From: DAOTXN01 sp034435435 | GTDB taxonomy: Bacteria; Chloroflexota; Anaerolineae; S140-20 | Assembly: GCA_034435435.1 (NCBI GenBank) | Contig: DAOTXN010000017.1 | Coordinates: 1 to 36,416 of the forward strand | Direction: 5' to 3' | DNA: 36,416 nucleotides | Shown here: piece by piece, positions 25,450 through 33,922 of the stretch | Layout: each line of letters begins with the position of its first letter | Position numbering within the stretch: the stretch's first letter is position 1 | Position numbers and translations under genes: made by a program | The notes under the pieces: model-generated | Databases searched by the model: none | Seen by the model: only the letters and a program-made list of their open reading frames with translations | Told to the model about the DNA's origin: nothing

Positions 25450-25843
25450 GTACCGGGACGAATTGCTCCACTACCGGGCGCAGGCTACCAGTTTCCAGGT
25501 CTACCAGAACAACAAGATGCTCCGCCGGGCTGTTGAGCGTTCCTTACAGGTTTCCGTAGAAATCTGCCTGGACGTCGGCCGGCGCATCGTCGCGTTGGAA
25601 GGCTTTCGTTACCCCGAAGACAATCAAGACGTCTTTCGAGTTTTAACCGAGGAGCAAGTAATCCCTGGTAACTTGCTAGAGACGCTGCTAGATATGGCCC
25701 GCTTTCGCAACCTCATCGTGCACAACTATGCCCACGTAGACGACGCCCGAGTCTATGGCATCCTCCACAAGCGTCTGGCCGACCTGGATGCCTTTGCCGA
25801 GGCAGTGCGGGCCTACCTGTTGCAGGAGTCCGACGCCCAATGA
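25400..25843 (+). CDS. hepT: HepT-like toxin, HEPN domain (DUF86)
   Basis: 147 aa from TTG 25400. All-helical HEPN protein of the DUF86/HepT type. The catalytic motif R-X4-H-X-Y is complete: R103-NLIV-H108-N-Y110 in RFRNLIVHNYAHVDD. HepT proteins are ribonucleases that target tRNA or mRNA and are silenced by AMP transfer to the Tyr by MntA. The intact motif means it is probably a functional toxin. It overlaps mntA by 50 bp, the usual MntA-HepT pairing, and its stop overlaps the next short frame by ATGA. Confidence 0.88.
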   Translation: MEDADAVVAERLRLLAEYRDELLHYRAQATSFQVYQNNKMLRRAVERSLQVSVEICLDVGRRIVALEGFRYPEDNQDVFRVLTEEQVIPGNLLETLLDMARFRNLIVHNYAHVDDARVYGILHKRLADLDAFAEAVRAYLLQESDAQ

Positions 25844-26007
25844 TCACCGAAACCCCTTTCCGGCTCGAGCGCGACCCGCGCTTGGCAACTGACCAGATCA
25901 CCCCGGAGCTGATTGACTATGTGCAAAAAATCGTTGCCCGCTTTGACCCTTACCAGAAATCCATTCTACCTCTATCATCTGTTCCGAGACGGAAAGGTGC
26001 CCTATGA
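25840..26007 (+). pseudogene. Short frame resembling the N-terminus of another MNT nucleotidyltransferase
   Basis: A 55-aa frame starting at ATG 25840, with an ATGA overlap with hepT. Residues 20-37 read ITPELIDYVQKIVARFDP, which resembles the usual start of MNT-domain proteins before the LFGS motif; here the frame leaves this pattern and stops without the GS-x-D-x-D motif. It looks like a truncated copy, not a complete gene. Another frame in the same stretch (from 25919) contains NPFYLYHLFRDGKVPYERAN, which also looks partly coding, so a frameshift or deletion junction lies nearby. Function cannot be assigned. Confidence 0.4.
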
Positions 26008-26087
26008 GCGAGCCAATTGAGTTACCGATCAAAACTCCAGACGCCGTGCTGGCCCGGCTGCCGGCCCACATCACCCAGGAGACGTAA
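26004..26087 (+). CDS. Tiny ORF, possible antitoxin fragment
   Basis: 27-aa frame from ATG 26004, overlapping the previous frame by ATGA. The product reads MSEPIELPIKTPDAVLARLP and seven more residues. The IELP and DAVLARL spacing is faintly like the start of small type II antitoxins (UPF0175-like), but it stops before any such domain could fold. It fills the 250-bp stretch between hepT and the epimerase, which otherwise holds nothing recognisable. It is either a decayed remnant or a leader peptide. Confidence 0.25.
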   Translation: MSEPIELPIKTPDAVLARLPAHITQET

Positions 26088-26093
26088 CGACTG

Positions 26094-27062
26094 ATGCGCA
26101 TTCTCGTCACCGGCGGGGCCGGATTCATCGGCTCCCACCTCGTAGACCGGCTCATCGCCGACGGCCACGACGTGACCGTGATTGACAATTTGTCGGTCGG
26201 AACCATTCACAACATCGCCCACCACCTGGGCAGCGAGCGTTTTCATTTCGTGTGCGACTCGATCCTGAACCAACCGGTCTTGGAGCGGCTGGTCCGCAAG
26301 AGCGAGCAAATTTACCACCTGGCGGCCGTGGTGGGCGTCAAATACGTGGTCGAAGACCCGCTGGGGGGCATCCTGACCAACGTGCGCGGCACAGAGAATG
26401 TGCTAGAGTTGGCTTACCGTTACTGGGTGCCCACGCTCATTGCTTCCAGCTCGGAGATTTATGGCAAGAGCACCGCAGTGCCTTTGAAAGAAGACGACGA
26501 TCGTTTGCTGGGGCCGACCAGCGTGGGGCGCTGGTCGTATAGCGACAGTAAAGCCATTGACGAGTATTTCGCTTTTGCTTACGCGCGTCAGGGATTGCCG
26601 GTGACAGTCGTGCGCTATTTCAACGTCTTTGGCCCGCGCCTCGACCCGCGCGGTTATGGCAGCGTCATTGCCAAGTTTGTCACGCAGGCCCGCAACGGAG
26701 GCCCGCTGACCCTTTATGGCGATGGGCGACAAACCCGCTGCTATACCTACATCACCGACGCCGTCGAAGGAACCGTGCAAGCAGCTACCATGCCAGAGGC
26801 GGCCGGCATAGCTTTCAACCTCGGCTCCAATCGCGAGACCAGCGTGCTAGAGTTGAGCGAAATGATCCGAGCCCGGATCAACCCCCAAACCGCCATCGAA
26901 TTCACCTCCTACGCCGAGGTCTATGGCGTGCCGTTTGAAGAGACCCGCCGCCGCGTGCCCGACGTGGAGCGGGCGGCGAAAATCCTGGGCTTTCGCGCCA
27001 GCACCTCATTAGAAGAGGGACTGGAGCGAACCATTACCTGGTTCGGGGAGAAAAAGAGCTAA
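26094..27062 (+). CDS. NAD-dependent sugar epimerase/dehydratase (extended SDR)
   Basis: 322 aa, starting at ATG 26094 with AGGAGA (26077-26082) about 11 nt upstream. NAD-binding motif TGGAGFIGSHL, substrate motif SSSEIYG, catalytic Y149-x3-K153 (YSDSK), and RYFNVFGPRLDPRGYGSVI. These match NAD-dependent epimerase/dehydratases of the UDP-glucuronate decarboxylase, 4-epimerase and GDP-mannose dehydratase group. Which nucleotide sugar is used cannot be read here. It is the first gene of the second polysaccharide unit and overlaps the next gene at TAATG. Confidence 0.85.
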   Translation: MRILVTGGAGFIGSHLVDRLIADGHDVTVIDNLSVGTIHNIAHHLGSERFHFVCDSILNQPVLERLVRKSEQIYHLAAVVGVKYVVEDPLGGILTNVRGTENVLELAYRYWVPTLIASSSEIYGKSTAVPLKEDDDRLLGPTSVGRWSYSDSKAIDEYFAFAYARQGLPVTVVRYFNVFGPRLDPRGYGSVIAKFVTQARNGGPLTLYGDGRQTRCYTYITDAVEGTVQAATMPEAAGIAFNLGSNRETSVLELSEMIRARINPQTAIEFTSYAEVYGVPFEETRRRVPDVERAAKILGFRASTSLEEGLERTITWFGEKKS

Positions 27063-30000
27063 TGGCATCAACCAAATTGAGTGCATATTGTAGCCGGGTC
27101 ATCGAGGCCGGCTGGATCGCGGCGATGGTGCTCGTGCCGCTCTACTTTAACGTGTATTCCAGCCGCGTCTTTGAGCCAGACAAACTGACGTTGCTGCGCT
27201 CCATCGCCGTTTTTATGGCCGTGGCGTGGATCATCAAAACCGTTGAGGAAGCCGGTCACAGCCAGTCTGTACGGTCTTACTTTTGGCAGGCGCCGCTGAC
27301 GTTGGCGACGGCGATCCTGGCGACCGTTTATCTGTTGATTACTCTGACCTCGGTCATTCCCAATCTGTGGATCTGGGGTTCTCTGTTCGTATTCGTTCTG
27401 GCCGCCGGGCTGGTCAAGATCATCGGCGAGGGCAGCTACGGCCACAAATTGCGGCATTTCTTCTGGCGCACCCCGCTGGTGTTGCCGGCGCTGGCGCTGG
27501 TCGCCATTTATCTACTGACTACCTTAACCTCGGTTTCGCGCTTTACCAGCCTGTGGGGGTCTTATCAGCGCTTGCAGGGCACCTACACCACGCTGGCCTA
27601 CATTGTGGTCTTTTTCCTTATCCTGAACGAAATGCGCAGCCGCGAGCAACTGGACCGGTTGATCACAGCGGCCATCGTCACCAGCGTGCCCATCTCCCTT
27701 TATGCGTTGATGCAACACTATGGCATTGATCCTCTACCATGGGGAGGAAATGTGTCCACACGAGTTGCCTCGAATATGGGCAACTCGATCTTTGTCTCGG
27801 CCTATGAGATTATGATCTTTTTCCTCACCTTGGGGCGTATCATCGAAAGCTTTATCTCCATCCTGACCGAAGAAGAGGCCCAGGTGGCCGATATTTTGCG
27901 GGCGGCGGCCTATATCTTTACCGCCCTCATCCAGCTCATCACGATCTGGTTCAGCCAGAGCCGCGGGCCGTGGATGGGCTTGCTGGTGGGGCTGTTTGCC
28001 TTTGTGTTGTTCGGACTGCTGGCGCTACGCCGCACCGCGCCTGACAAAGGCCAGACTACCTGGCAGGATGTTCTCAAAGCGTTGGGTGGCACAACCGTCA
28101 TGCTGACGGCGGTAGGGTTTGTTGCGCTGCTCGCTTCTCGCCGCACCTGGAAGTGGTTGTGGTTGAGCTGGGTTTTGCTGGCCATTGTCGGAGTCGGTTT
28201 TCTGGTCTTGTTCAACCTGCCCGACACGCCGCTGGAATCGCTGCGCAACACGCCCTACATCGGTCGGCTGGGCAAAGTCTTTCAAACTGAAAGCGGCACC
28301 GGCAAGGTGCGCGTGCTGATCTGGGAAGGCGCGGTCAAGATGATCACGCCCCACGAGCCGATTGGCTATCCTCCAGAGGACCCCACGGCCTCCTTTGAGG
28401 CCGACCAGCTCAACTTTGTGCGGCCCCTCATCGGCTACGGACCAGAGTCCATGTACGTGGCCTACAATCCTTTCTACCCCTCCGACCTGGCCCACTTTGA
28501 AAAGCGCAACGCCTCGCCCGACCGTTCACACAACGAAACCTTTGATGCGCTGGTCATCACTGGCGTGATCGGGTTGGCGGGCTATATGGCGCTGTTTGGC
28601 AGCATCTTTTACTTTGGCCTCAAATGGCTGGGGTGGATAGACCATGCGCGCCAAAAGTGGGCCTTCCTAGCGCTCTATCTATTATTGGGAGCGGTGGTCG
28701 CAGTGGTCTCGGTTGTCATGGGAGGACCGGAATTTTTTGGCGTCGGCTTACCTTTTGGCTTTTCGATTGGCCTGGTCTTTTATGCGATCCTGTATGCTCT
28801 GTTTCGAGACGGGGTGGAACCGCTCGCTTTTGTCTTCTTTTGGGGTGTCATCACGGCCCTGGCGGTAGGCATCGCCGCGCTGGCCAAGAGTGGCCTGGTG
28901 GTTCTGCTGGCGATGGCCGGCGCTTTGGCGGCTGTGGGCGCGCTGTTCTACCTTTTGGGACAGGCGACCTTTGGAAAAATCACCCGTGAGGAATCCACCA
29001 CTTCCCTGCCGCCCATTCTCATCCTCAGCCTGCTGGTGGGCATCATCGCCCACTTTGTCGAGATCCACTTTGGCATCGCCATCGCCGCCACCCGCACCTA
29101 CTTTTGGGTCTTTGCCGCGTTGCTGGTGTTGTTGGGCAAAAACATGCTCCAGGATCCGGATGCGGTCGCAGCGACTGCGCCGGTCGCCGGCGACGCACAA
29201 CCCCCACCCCCCGAAACCTCCACTCGCTCGCGGCGCAAGAAACGCCGCCAAGAGCGCCGCACGGCGCAACCCGTGCGCAAGCAGCCTGTTCGTGCGGGGC
29301 TGCCGGCCTGGGTCGGCCCGGTGCTCGTCTCGGCCTTTATCCTCACCCTCATCATGGGCACGCTGGGATTCAACTTTATCACCAACGCCGGGCGCCAGAG
29401 CGCCGACCCGAGCTGCGATCCCCAATTTGGCCGCATGCTCCAGGGTTGTTGGAACAGCCAGGCATGGAACATCCTCAAGCACGACCTCACGGTGCTGCAG
29501 CCCAACCGCTTGCAGAATCGGCCCACCGAGACCAAATCGTTCATGACCATGGGCTTACTGCTCCTCACCGTGCTTATCGGTAGCGTACTCAGCATCTCCG
29601 AAATGGCGCGGCGCGGCCTGTTCAAGCGTCGCCGCGAAGACTGGGGCTGGGGCGCGTTGTTGCTGGTGTCGCTGGCCTTTTTGCTGGCGCTCATCGCGCT
29701 GTTCGGCATCGCCGACCGGCATTTGCAACTGGGGCGCTTTCAGATCACGATGGCGCTGCTCAATCAACGTTTTCAAGAGAGCCACGCACTAGGGGACCTG
29801 GCGGAATTGATCGACAGCCTGCTTGACGTGTCGATGTACCTGTCGGGCGTGTTGTACGCTTTTTACACTTTTGTGTTTCTCTTTATCCTGGCCGTAGGCG
29901 CGGCCTTGCTACTGGGGCGGCATCAGCCCTCCAAATGGGCCACCCCCTGGGGCGCGATGGTCGCCGTTCCATTGCTGGCCGTGGCGCTCTTTGTCATGAA

Positions 30001-31471
30001 CCAAACCAACATCAAGGTCATCCGCGCCGACATTATCTACAAGCAAGGCGAAGAGTGGAGCCGGCAACAGCAATGGGACGTGGCCATTGCCCACCACAAA
30101 CGCGCTCTGGAGTTGGCCCCAAAAGAGGACTTTTACTATCTATGGGCCGGCTCGGCCTATCTGGAAAAGTCCAAGACGGCTCCGGCTTCGCCGTGCATCA
30201 TCACGCGCGAGCCGAATATCTCGGGTGTACTCAAAATGCCCGTCACGCAAACCGCCCAACTGTGTCGCGAAGACCTGTTGGTGTCTGCCCGGACTATCTT
30301 GCTCGAAGCGCGCACGGTCAACCCGCTCAATACCGACCACACGGCCAACCTGGCCCGGCTGTATAAAAACTGGGCAGACCTTGCTACAGACTCCACCCTC
30401 AGGCAACAAAACATAGACCAATCCATCGCTTTCTACGAGCAGGCGACCACGCTCAGCCCTCAAAATACCATCGTGTGGAATGAGCTGTCCACGGTCTACC
30501 TGTATCAAAAGGACGATGCGCTCAAGGCCAGAGAGCTTGTCGCGCACTCGCTCGAACTGGACAGTCGTTTTGAGCAAACCTACATGATTTTGGGCGATTC
30601 GTGGGTCAAAGAGGCCGAAGACATCCGTCGGCAGATGGTCGCCAAGCAGCAAGAATTGGCCGCCGCCAGTGATGCGGACAAGGCCGCGCTGCAAGCCGAG
30701 CTCGTCGCCTTGCAGGCCGAACGCGACGAAAAACTGCTGCCTGCTATTGACGCCTATCTCCAGGCCGTGGAGGTCAAACCCAACCTGGTTAACGTCTATG
30801 CGTCAGTAGCCAGCGCCTACGAGCAAATGGGGCGCACCGACGACGCCATCGCCACTTTTGAACAGGCCATCGCAGCCAATCCCAAATCGGCCGAGCTCTA
30901 TCTGGGTCTGGGCGAGCTGTATCGGCGCCTGGGCAACCTCCAGGCGGCCGTCGTCCAATATCAACAGGCCGTTGCCCTGGCTCCCAGTAACGTGAACGCC
31001 CGTCTGGTATTGGCGAGCCTGCTAGAAAGCCTGGAGCGATTCGACGAGGCGTTAATACAGATCCAAGAGGCCGCTAACCTGGAACCTGCTGATGCCGGCG
31101 TGCGGCAAAACCTGGCCTTCATGTATCAGCGGCTGCAAATGTATCCAGAGGCGCTGGCCGAAGCGCAGGCAGCCGCTCAACTGGCGCCCGGCGATGCCAC
31201 CAACCAATTGCTCATCGGCGATATCAGCCGCCAGATGAACGATCTGCAACGGGCAGCCCAGGCCTACGAGCAGGCTCTAGTGATCAACCCCAACCTGGAC
31301 AATGCCTGGAACGTGCATTTGAACCTGGCGTTGATTTACCAACAAATGGGACAGACCGGTACCGCCCTGAACCATGCGACTATTGCTCTCAACCTGGCCC
31401 CTGAAAACCAGCGCCAACAAATCAACGATTTTGTGGTCCAACTGGAACAACAAAGCACGGGGAGCCCCTAG
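27062..31471 (+). CDS. O-antigen ligase/polymerase-like membrane protein fused to TPR repeats
   Basis: 1469 aa. Residues 1 to about 960 are a polytopic membrane protein with many hydrophobic segments. They include the O-antigen ligase (Wzy_C) signature SRGPWMGLLVGLF, and DRSHNETFD with H490 in the region GYGPESMYVAYNP to ITGVIGLAGY. A basic linker (SRRKKRRQERR, around residue 725) separates two membrane blocks. From about 980 onward, tetratricopeptide repeats follow (DVAIAHHKRALELAPKE, AIATFEQAIAANPKSAELY and similar), with a short coiled-coil insert (KQQELAAASDADKAALQAEL). Wzy/WaaL proteins usually have about 400-600 residues; this fusion is far longer. Likely role: polymerising or transferring lipid-linked glycan, with the TPR part acting as a docking or length-control module. 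Start ATG 27062 is coupled by TAATG. Confidence 0.85.
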   Translation: MASTKLSAYCSRVIEAGWIAAMVLVPLYFNVYSSRVFEPDKLTLLRSIAVFMAVAWIIKTVEEAGHSQSVRSYFWQAPLTLATAILATVYLLITLTSVIPNLWIWGSLFVFVLAAGLVKIIGEGSYGHKLRHFFWRTPLVLPALALVAIYLLTTLTSVSRFTSLWGSYQRLQGTYTTLAYIVVFFLILNEMRSREQLDRLITAAIVTSVPISLYALMQHYGIDPLPWGGNVSTRVASNMGNSIFVSAYEIMIFFLTLGRIIESFISILTEEEAQVADILRAAAYIFTALIQLITIWFSQSRGPWMGLLVGLFAFVLFGLLALRRTAPDKGQTTWQDVLKALGGTTVMLTAVGFVALLASRRTWKWLWLSWVLLAIVGVGFLVLFNLPDTPLESLRNTPYIGRLGKVFQTESGTGKVRVLIWEGAVKMITPHEPIGYPPEDPTASFEADQLNFVRPLIGYGPESMYVAYNPFYPSDLAHFEKRNASPDRSHNETFDALVITGVIGLAGYMALFGSIFYFGLKWLGWIDHARQKWAFLALYLLLGAVVAVVSVVMGGPEFFGVGLPFGFSIGLVFYAILYALFRDGVEPLAFVFFWGVITALAVGIAALAKSGLVVLLAMAGALAAVGALFYLLGQATFGKITREESTTSLPPILILSLLVGIIAHFVEIHFGIAIAATRTYFWVFAALLVLLGKNMLQDPDAVAATAPVAGDAQPPPPETSTRSRRKKRRQERRTAQPVRKQPVRAGLPAWVGPVLVSAFILTLIMGTLGFNFITNAGRQSADPSCDPQFGRMLQGCWNSQAWNILKHDLTVLQPNRLQNRPTETKSFMTMGLLLLTVLIGSVLSISEMARRGLFKRRREDWGWGALLLVSLAFLLALIALFGIADRHLQLGRFQITMALLNQRFQESHALGDLAELIDSLLDVSMYLSGVLYAFYTFVFLFILAVGAALLLGRHQPSKWATPWGAMVAVPLLAVALFVMNQTNIKVIRADIIYKQGEEWSRQQQWDVAIAHHKRALELAPKEDFYYLWAGSAYLEKSKTAPASPCIITREPNISGVLKMPVTQTAQLCREDLLVSARTILLEARTVNPLNTDHTANLARLYKNWADLATDSTLRQQNIDQSIAFYEQATTLSPQNTIVWNELSTVYLYQKDDALKARELVAHSLELDSRFEQTYMILGDSWVKEAEDIRRQMVAKQQELAAASDADKAALQAELVALQAERDEKLLPAIDAYLQAVEVKPNLVNVYASVASAYEQMGRTDDAIATFEQAIAANPKSAELYLGLGELYRRLGNLQAAVVQYQQAVALAPSNVNARLVLASLLESLERFDEALIQIQEAANLEPADAGVRQNLAFMYQRLQMYPEALAEAQAAAQLAPGDATNQLLIGDISRQMNDLQRAAQAYEQALVINPNLDNAWNVHLNLALIYQQMGQTGTALNHATIALNLAPENQRQQINDFVVQLEQQSTGSP

Positions 31472-31502
31472 ACCTGCCGGGTTTCCGAAACCCGGCAGGT
31501 CT
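31470..31502. repeat. Perfect 15-bp palindrome with 3-nt loop, REP-like element
   Basis: AGACCTGCCGGGTTT (31470-31484) and AAACCCGGCAGGTCT (31488-31502) are exact reverse complements around CCG. It begins at the stop codon of the preceding gene and lies 20 nt before the next start, inside an operon. The following bases are not a T-tract, so it is not a classic terminator. Such clean palindromes are usually dispersed REP-like repeats or transcript-end stabilisers. Confidence 0.8.
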
Positions 31503-31522
31503 TGCGACTTTAGAGGTTGAAC

Positions 31523-32539
31523 ATGAGCACACCTATGTTGATTTTTGCCGGCGCCCTCATCTTTGCCATTAGCGGCACGCCGCTGGCGCGTTACCTGGCC
31601 CCCAAATTAGGGGTGATCGACCGGCCCTCAGAGCGCAAAGTGCACACCAAGCCCATCCCCCGCCTGGGCGGGGCGGCCATCTTTGTGGCCGTGATGGTGG
31701 CGCTCATCTTTTTACAGGACCAGCGTAATTTCGACCAATTCGTCAGCATTCTGCTAGGGGCGAGCTGGGTGTCGTTTCTCGGATTGTGGGATGACCGCTG
31801 GGGCGTGCCGCCGCTGTTCAAGCTGGCGGGGCAGATTATCGGGGCCTTGTTCTTGATCGTCAACGACGTGCGGGTGGCGCTGCCTTTTCTCCCCACGTGG
31901 GTCAACTGGCTCGTCACACTGACGTGGCTGGTGGGTGTGACCAACGCGATGAACCTCCTGGACAATATGGACGGCCTGTCGGGAGGCATCGCCGCCATCG
32001 CCGCAGCCTTTTTCCTGCTGATGAGCGCCTTTGGCGGCCAATACCTGGTCGGGGCGTTGTCGGCGGCGCTTTTGGGAGCCTGCATCGGTTTTCTAGTCTA
32101 TAATTATAATCCGGCCAGCATCTTTATGGGCGACGGCGGCGCCCTGTTCCTCGGCTTTCTGCTGGCGGCGGTCGGCATCAAGCTGCGCTTCCCCGACAAC
32201 GTCACTTTTGTCACCTGGATGATCCCGCCGCTGGTGTTGGGTGTGCCGCTGTTTGACACGACGCTGGTCTTTTTCTCGCGCTTGCGACGCGGCCTCAACC
32301 CTCTCACTACCCCCGGCAAAGACCACGTCTCGCATCGCCTGGTGGCAGCCGGAATGACCCCCCGCGAAGCGGTGTTGACCCTCTACCTGGTCGGCGGCGT
32401 TTTCGGAATGGTCGCCACGTTCATAACCCGGGCCACGGTCACAGAAGGCTACATCGTCGGAGGAGTAGTGGTGCTGGCTGCCCTGTATGCTTTGTGGCGA
32501 CTGGAGCGCGATTTCATCAAACGAGAGAAACAAAAATGA
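31523..32539 (+). CDS. WecA/MraY-family undecaprenyl-phosphate sugar-phosphate transferase
   Basis: 338 aa. ATG 31523 is preferred over TTG 31517 because AGAGG (31512-31516) then has normal 6-nt spacing. Polytopic membrane protein with about 10 helices. Motifs of the polyprenyl-phosphate GlcNAc-1-phosphate transferase family are seen: PSERKVHTKPIPRLGG, GLWDDRWGVPPL, TNAMNLLDNMDGLSGG (DDxxG- and DxxDG-type metal sites) and FMGDGGALFLGFLLA, plus SHRLVAAGMTPREAVL. It starts a lipid-linked glycan by moving a sugar-1-phosphate, most likely GlcNAc-1-P, to undecaprenyl phosphate. It overlaps the dehydrogenase by ATGA. Confidence 0.9.
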   Translation: MSTPMLIFAGALIFAISGTPLARYLAPKLGVIDRPSERKVHTKPIPRLGGAAIFVAVMVALIFLQDQRNFDQFVSILLGASWVSFLGLWDDRWGVPPLFKLAGQIIGALFLIVNDVRVALPFLPTWVNWLVTLTWLVGVTNAMNLLDNMDGLSGGIAAIAAAFFLLMSAFGGQYLVGALSAALLGACIGFLVYNYNPASIFMGDGGALFLGFLLAAVGIKLRFPDNVTFVTWMIPPLVLGVPLFDTTLVFFSRLRRGLNPLTTPGKDHVSHRLVAAGMTPREAVLTLYLVGGVFGMVATFITRATVTEGYIVGGVVVLAALYALWRLERDFIKREKQK

Positions 32540-33900
32540 CCCAATCTCCAATCTCCAATCTCCAATCTCCAATCCCCAATACCCACCTCGCCGTCATCGG
32601 CCTGGGCTACGTCGGTTTGCCGTTGGCGACGGCCATGGCCCGCGTCGGGATTCGCGTCACCGGCGTGGACCTGGACGAGCGCAAAGTTTCAGACATCAAC
32701 GCGGGACGCAGCTACATCCCCGATGTGCCGGACGAGGATCTGCGCCAGGCGCAGGCGGCGGGCGGTCTCTGCGCCACCTCCGATCACGGTGCGCTGGCCG
32801 ACGTGGATGCAATTTTTATCTGCGTGCCTACGCCTTTCGATGAAATGCGGGCGCCCGACCTGCGCTACGTCGTATCGGCCAGCCAGAGCATTGCCGCTCA
32901 TCTCAAACCCGGCCATCTGATCGTGCTCCAGTCCACCACCTACCCCGGCACCACCGAAGAAGTAGTCAAACCGATTCTGGAAAAAACCGGTCTCCAGGCC
33001 GGGGTAGACTTTAATCTGGCCTTCTCACCCGAGCGCATCGACCCTGGTCAAACCAGCAGCAAAGGTTGGGACGTCACCAACACCCCCAAAGTCGTCGGAG
33101 GGGTGACGTCCCGCTGCGCAGAACGGGCTGCCGCCCTCATTTCTGTGCTGGGAGCGCCCGTCCACGTGGTCTCCACCCCTCGCGCAGCCGAAATGTCCAA
33201 ACTCCTGGAGAACATTTTTCGCAGCGTCAACATCGCTTTGGTCAATGAACTGGCCCGACTGGCCGAGCGCATGGGCATTGATTTTTGGGAGGTCATCGAA
33301 GCCGCCAAGACCAAGCCTTTTGGCTTTATGCCTTTTTACCCCGGCCCTGGAGTAGGAGGGCACTGTATCCCGGTGGACCCCTATTACCTGTCGTGGAAGG
33401 CCCGCGCCTACGACTTTTACACCAAGTTCATCGAGCTGGCCGCCGAAGTCAACCAGGCCATGCCCTACCACGTCGTGGACCTGGTGGGACAGGGCCTCAG
33501 TCGCCAGGGACGACCGTTGTCAGGCGCCAAAATCCTGGTGCTGGGCGTGGCCTTCAAGCCGGACGTTGACGACGCCCGTAACTCGCCCGCCGAGCGGATC
33601 ATCGAATTGCTGTTGGCGCGGGGCGCCCAGGTGAATTACCACGATCCTTTCGTGCCCACCTTTGTCGTCGGCGGGGACGTCTTTCGACCGCAGCCGCTCA
33701 CATTAAACTCTGTCCCGCTGACCGAAGCCGCGCTCGAAAACAGCGATTGCGTCGTCGTCGTCACCGGGCACCGGAGCTTGGATTATGCCTGGGTCGTGCG
33801 CCACGCCTCATTGGTGATCGACAGTTGTAACGCGAGCGGCGGTGGATTAGAGCATGCAAGGCGGGTGCTCCGGCTGGGCGCCCCGCTTGACAAAAATTAG
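32536..33900 (+). CDS. Nucleotide-sugar 6-dehydrogenase (UDP-GlcNAc/UDP-ManNAc dehydrogenase type)
   Basis: 454 aa from ATG 32536, with ATGA overlap. The first 16 residues (MTQSPISNLQSPIPNT) are encoded by a heptamer repeat and precede the Rossmann strand LAVIGLGYVGLPLA (G22, G24, G27). Catalytic Cys is C277 in GPGVGGHCIPVDPYYL. FSPERIDPGQ with TPKVVGG resembles the WbpA/TviB type that oxidises C6 of UDP-GlcNAc, rather than the UDP-glucose type. NAD+-dependent two-step oxidation gives a uronate. Together with the UDP-GlcNAc 2-epimerases this suggests a ManNAcA- or GlcNAcA-type residue in the glycan; the exact substrate is inference. Confidence 0.88.
   Translation: MTQSPISNLQSPIPNTHLAVIGLGYVGLPLATAMARVGIRVTGVDLDERKVSDINAGRSYIPDVPDEDLRQAQAAGGLCATSDHGALADVDAIFICVPTPFDEMRAPDLRYVVSASQSIAAHLKPGHLIVLQSTTYPGTTEEVVKPILEKTGLQAGVDFNLAFSPERIDPGQTSSKGWDVTNTPKVVGGVTSRCAERAAALISVLGAPVHVVSTPRAAEMSKLLENIFRSVNIALVNELARLAERMGIDFWEVIEAAKTKPFGFMPFYPGPGVGGHCIPVDPYYLSWKARAYDFYTKFIELAAEVNQAMPYHVVDLVGQGLSRQGRPLSGAKILVLGVAFKPDVDDARNSPAERIIELLLARGAQVNYHDPFVPTFVVGGDVFRPQPLTLNSVPLTEAALENSDCVVVVTGHRSLDYAWVVRHASLVIDSCNASGGGLEHARRVLRLGAPLDKN
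32541..32582 (+). repeat. Heptamer tandem repeat (CCAATCT) at the 5' end of the dehydrogenase gene
   Basis: Four perfect CCAATCT units (32541-32568) are followed by CCAATCC and CCAATAC. They start 5 nt after the ATG and cover the N-terminal extension before the NAD-binding fold. The unit length is not a multiple of 3, so any unit gain or loss would shift the frame before the Rossmann domain. Confidence 0.85.
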
Positions 33901-33922
33901 CCCTCAGAGTAACATTGATACC

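Noticed and set aside
31470..31502. Palindrome as an intrinsic terminator
   Set aside because: No T-tract follows and the next gene of the same pathway starts 20 nt later.
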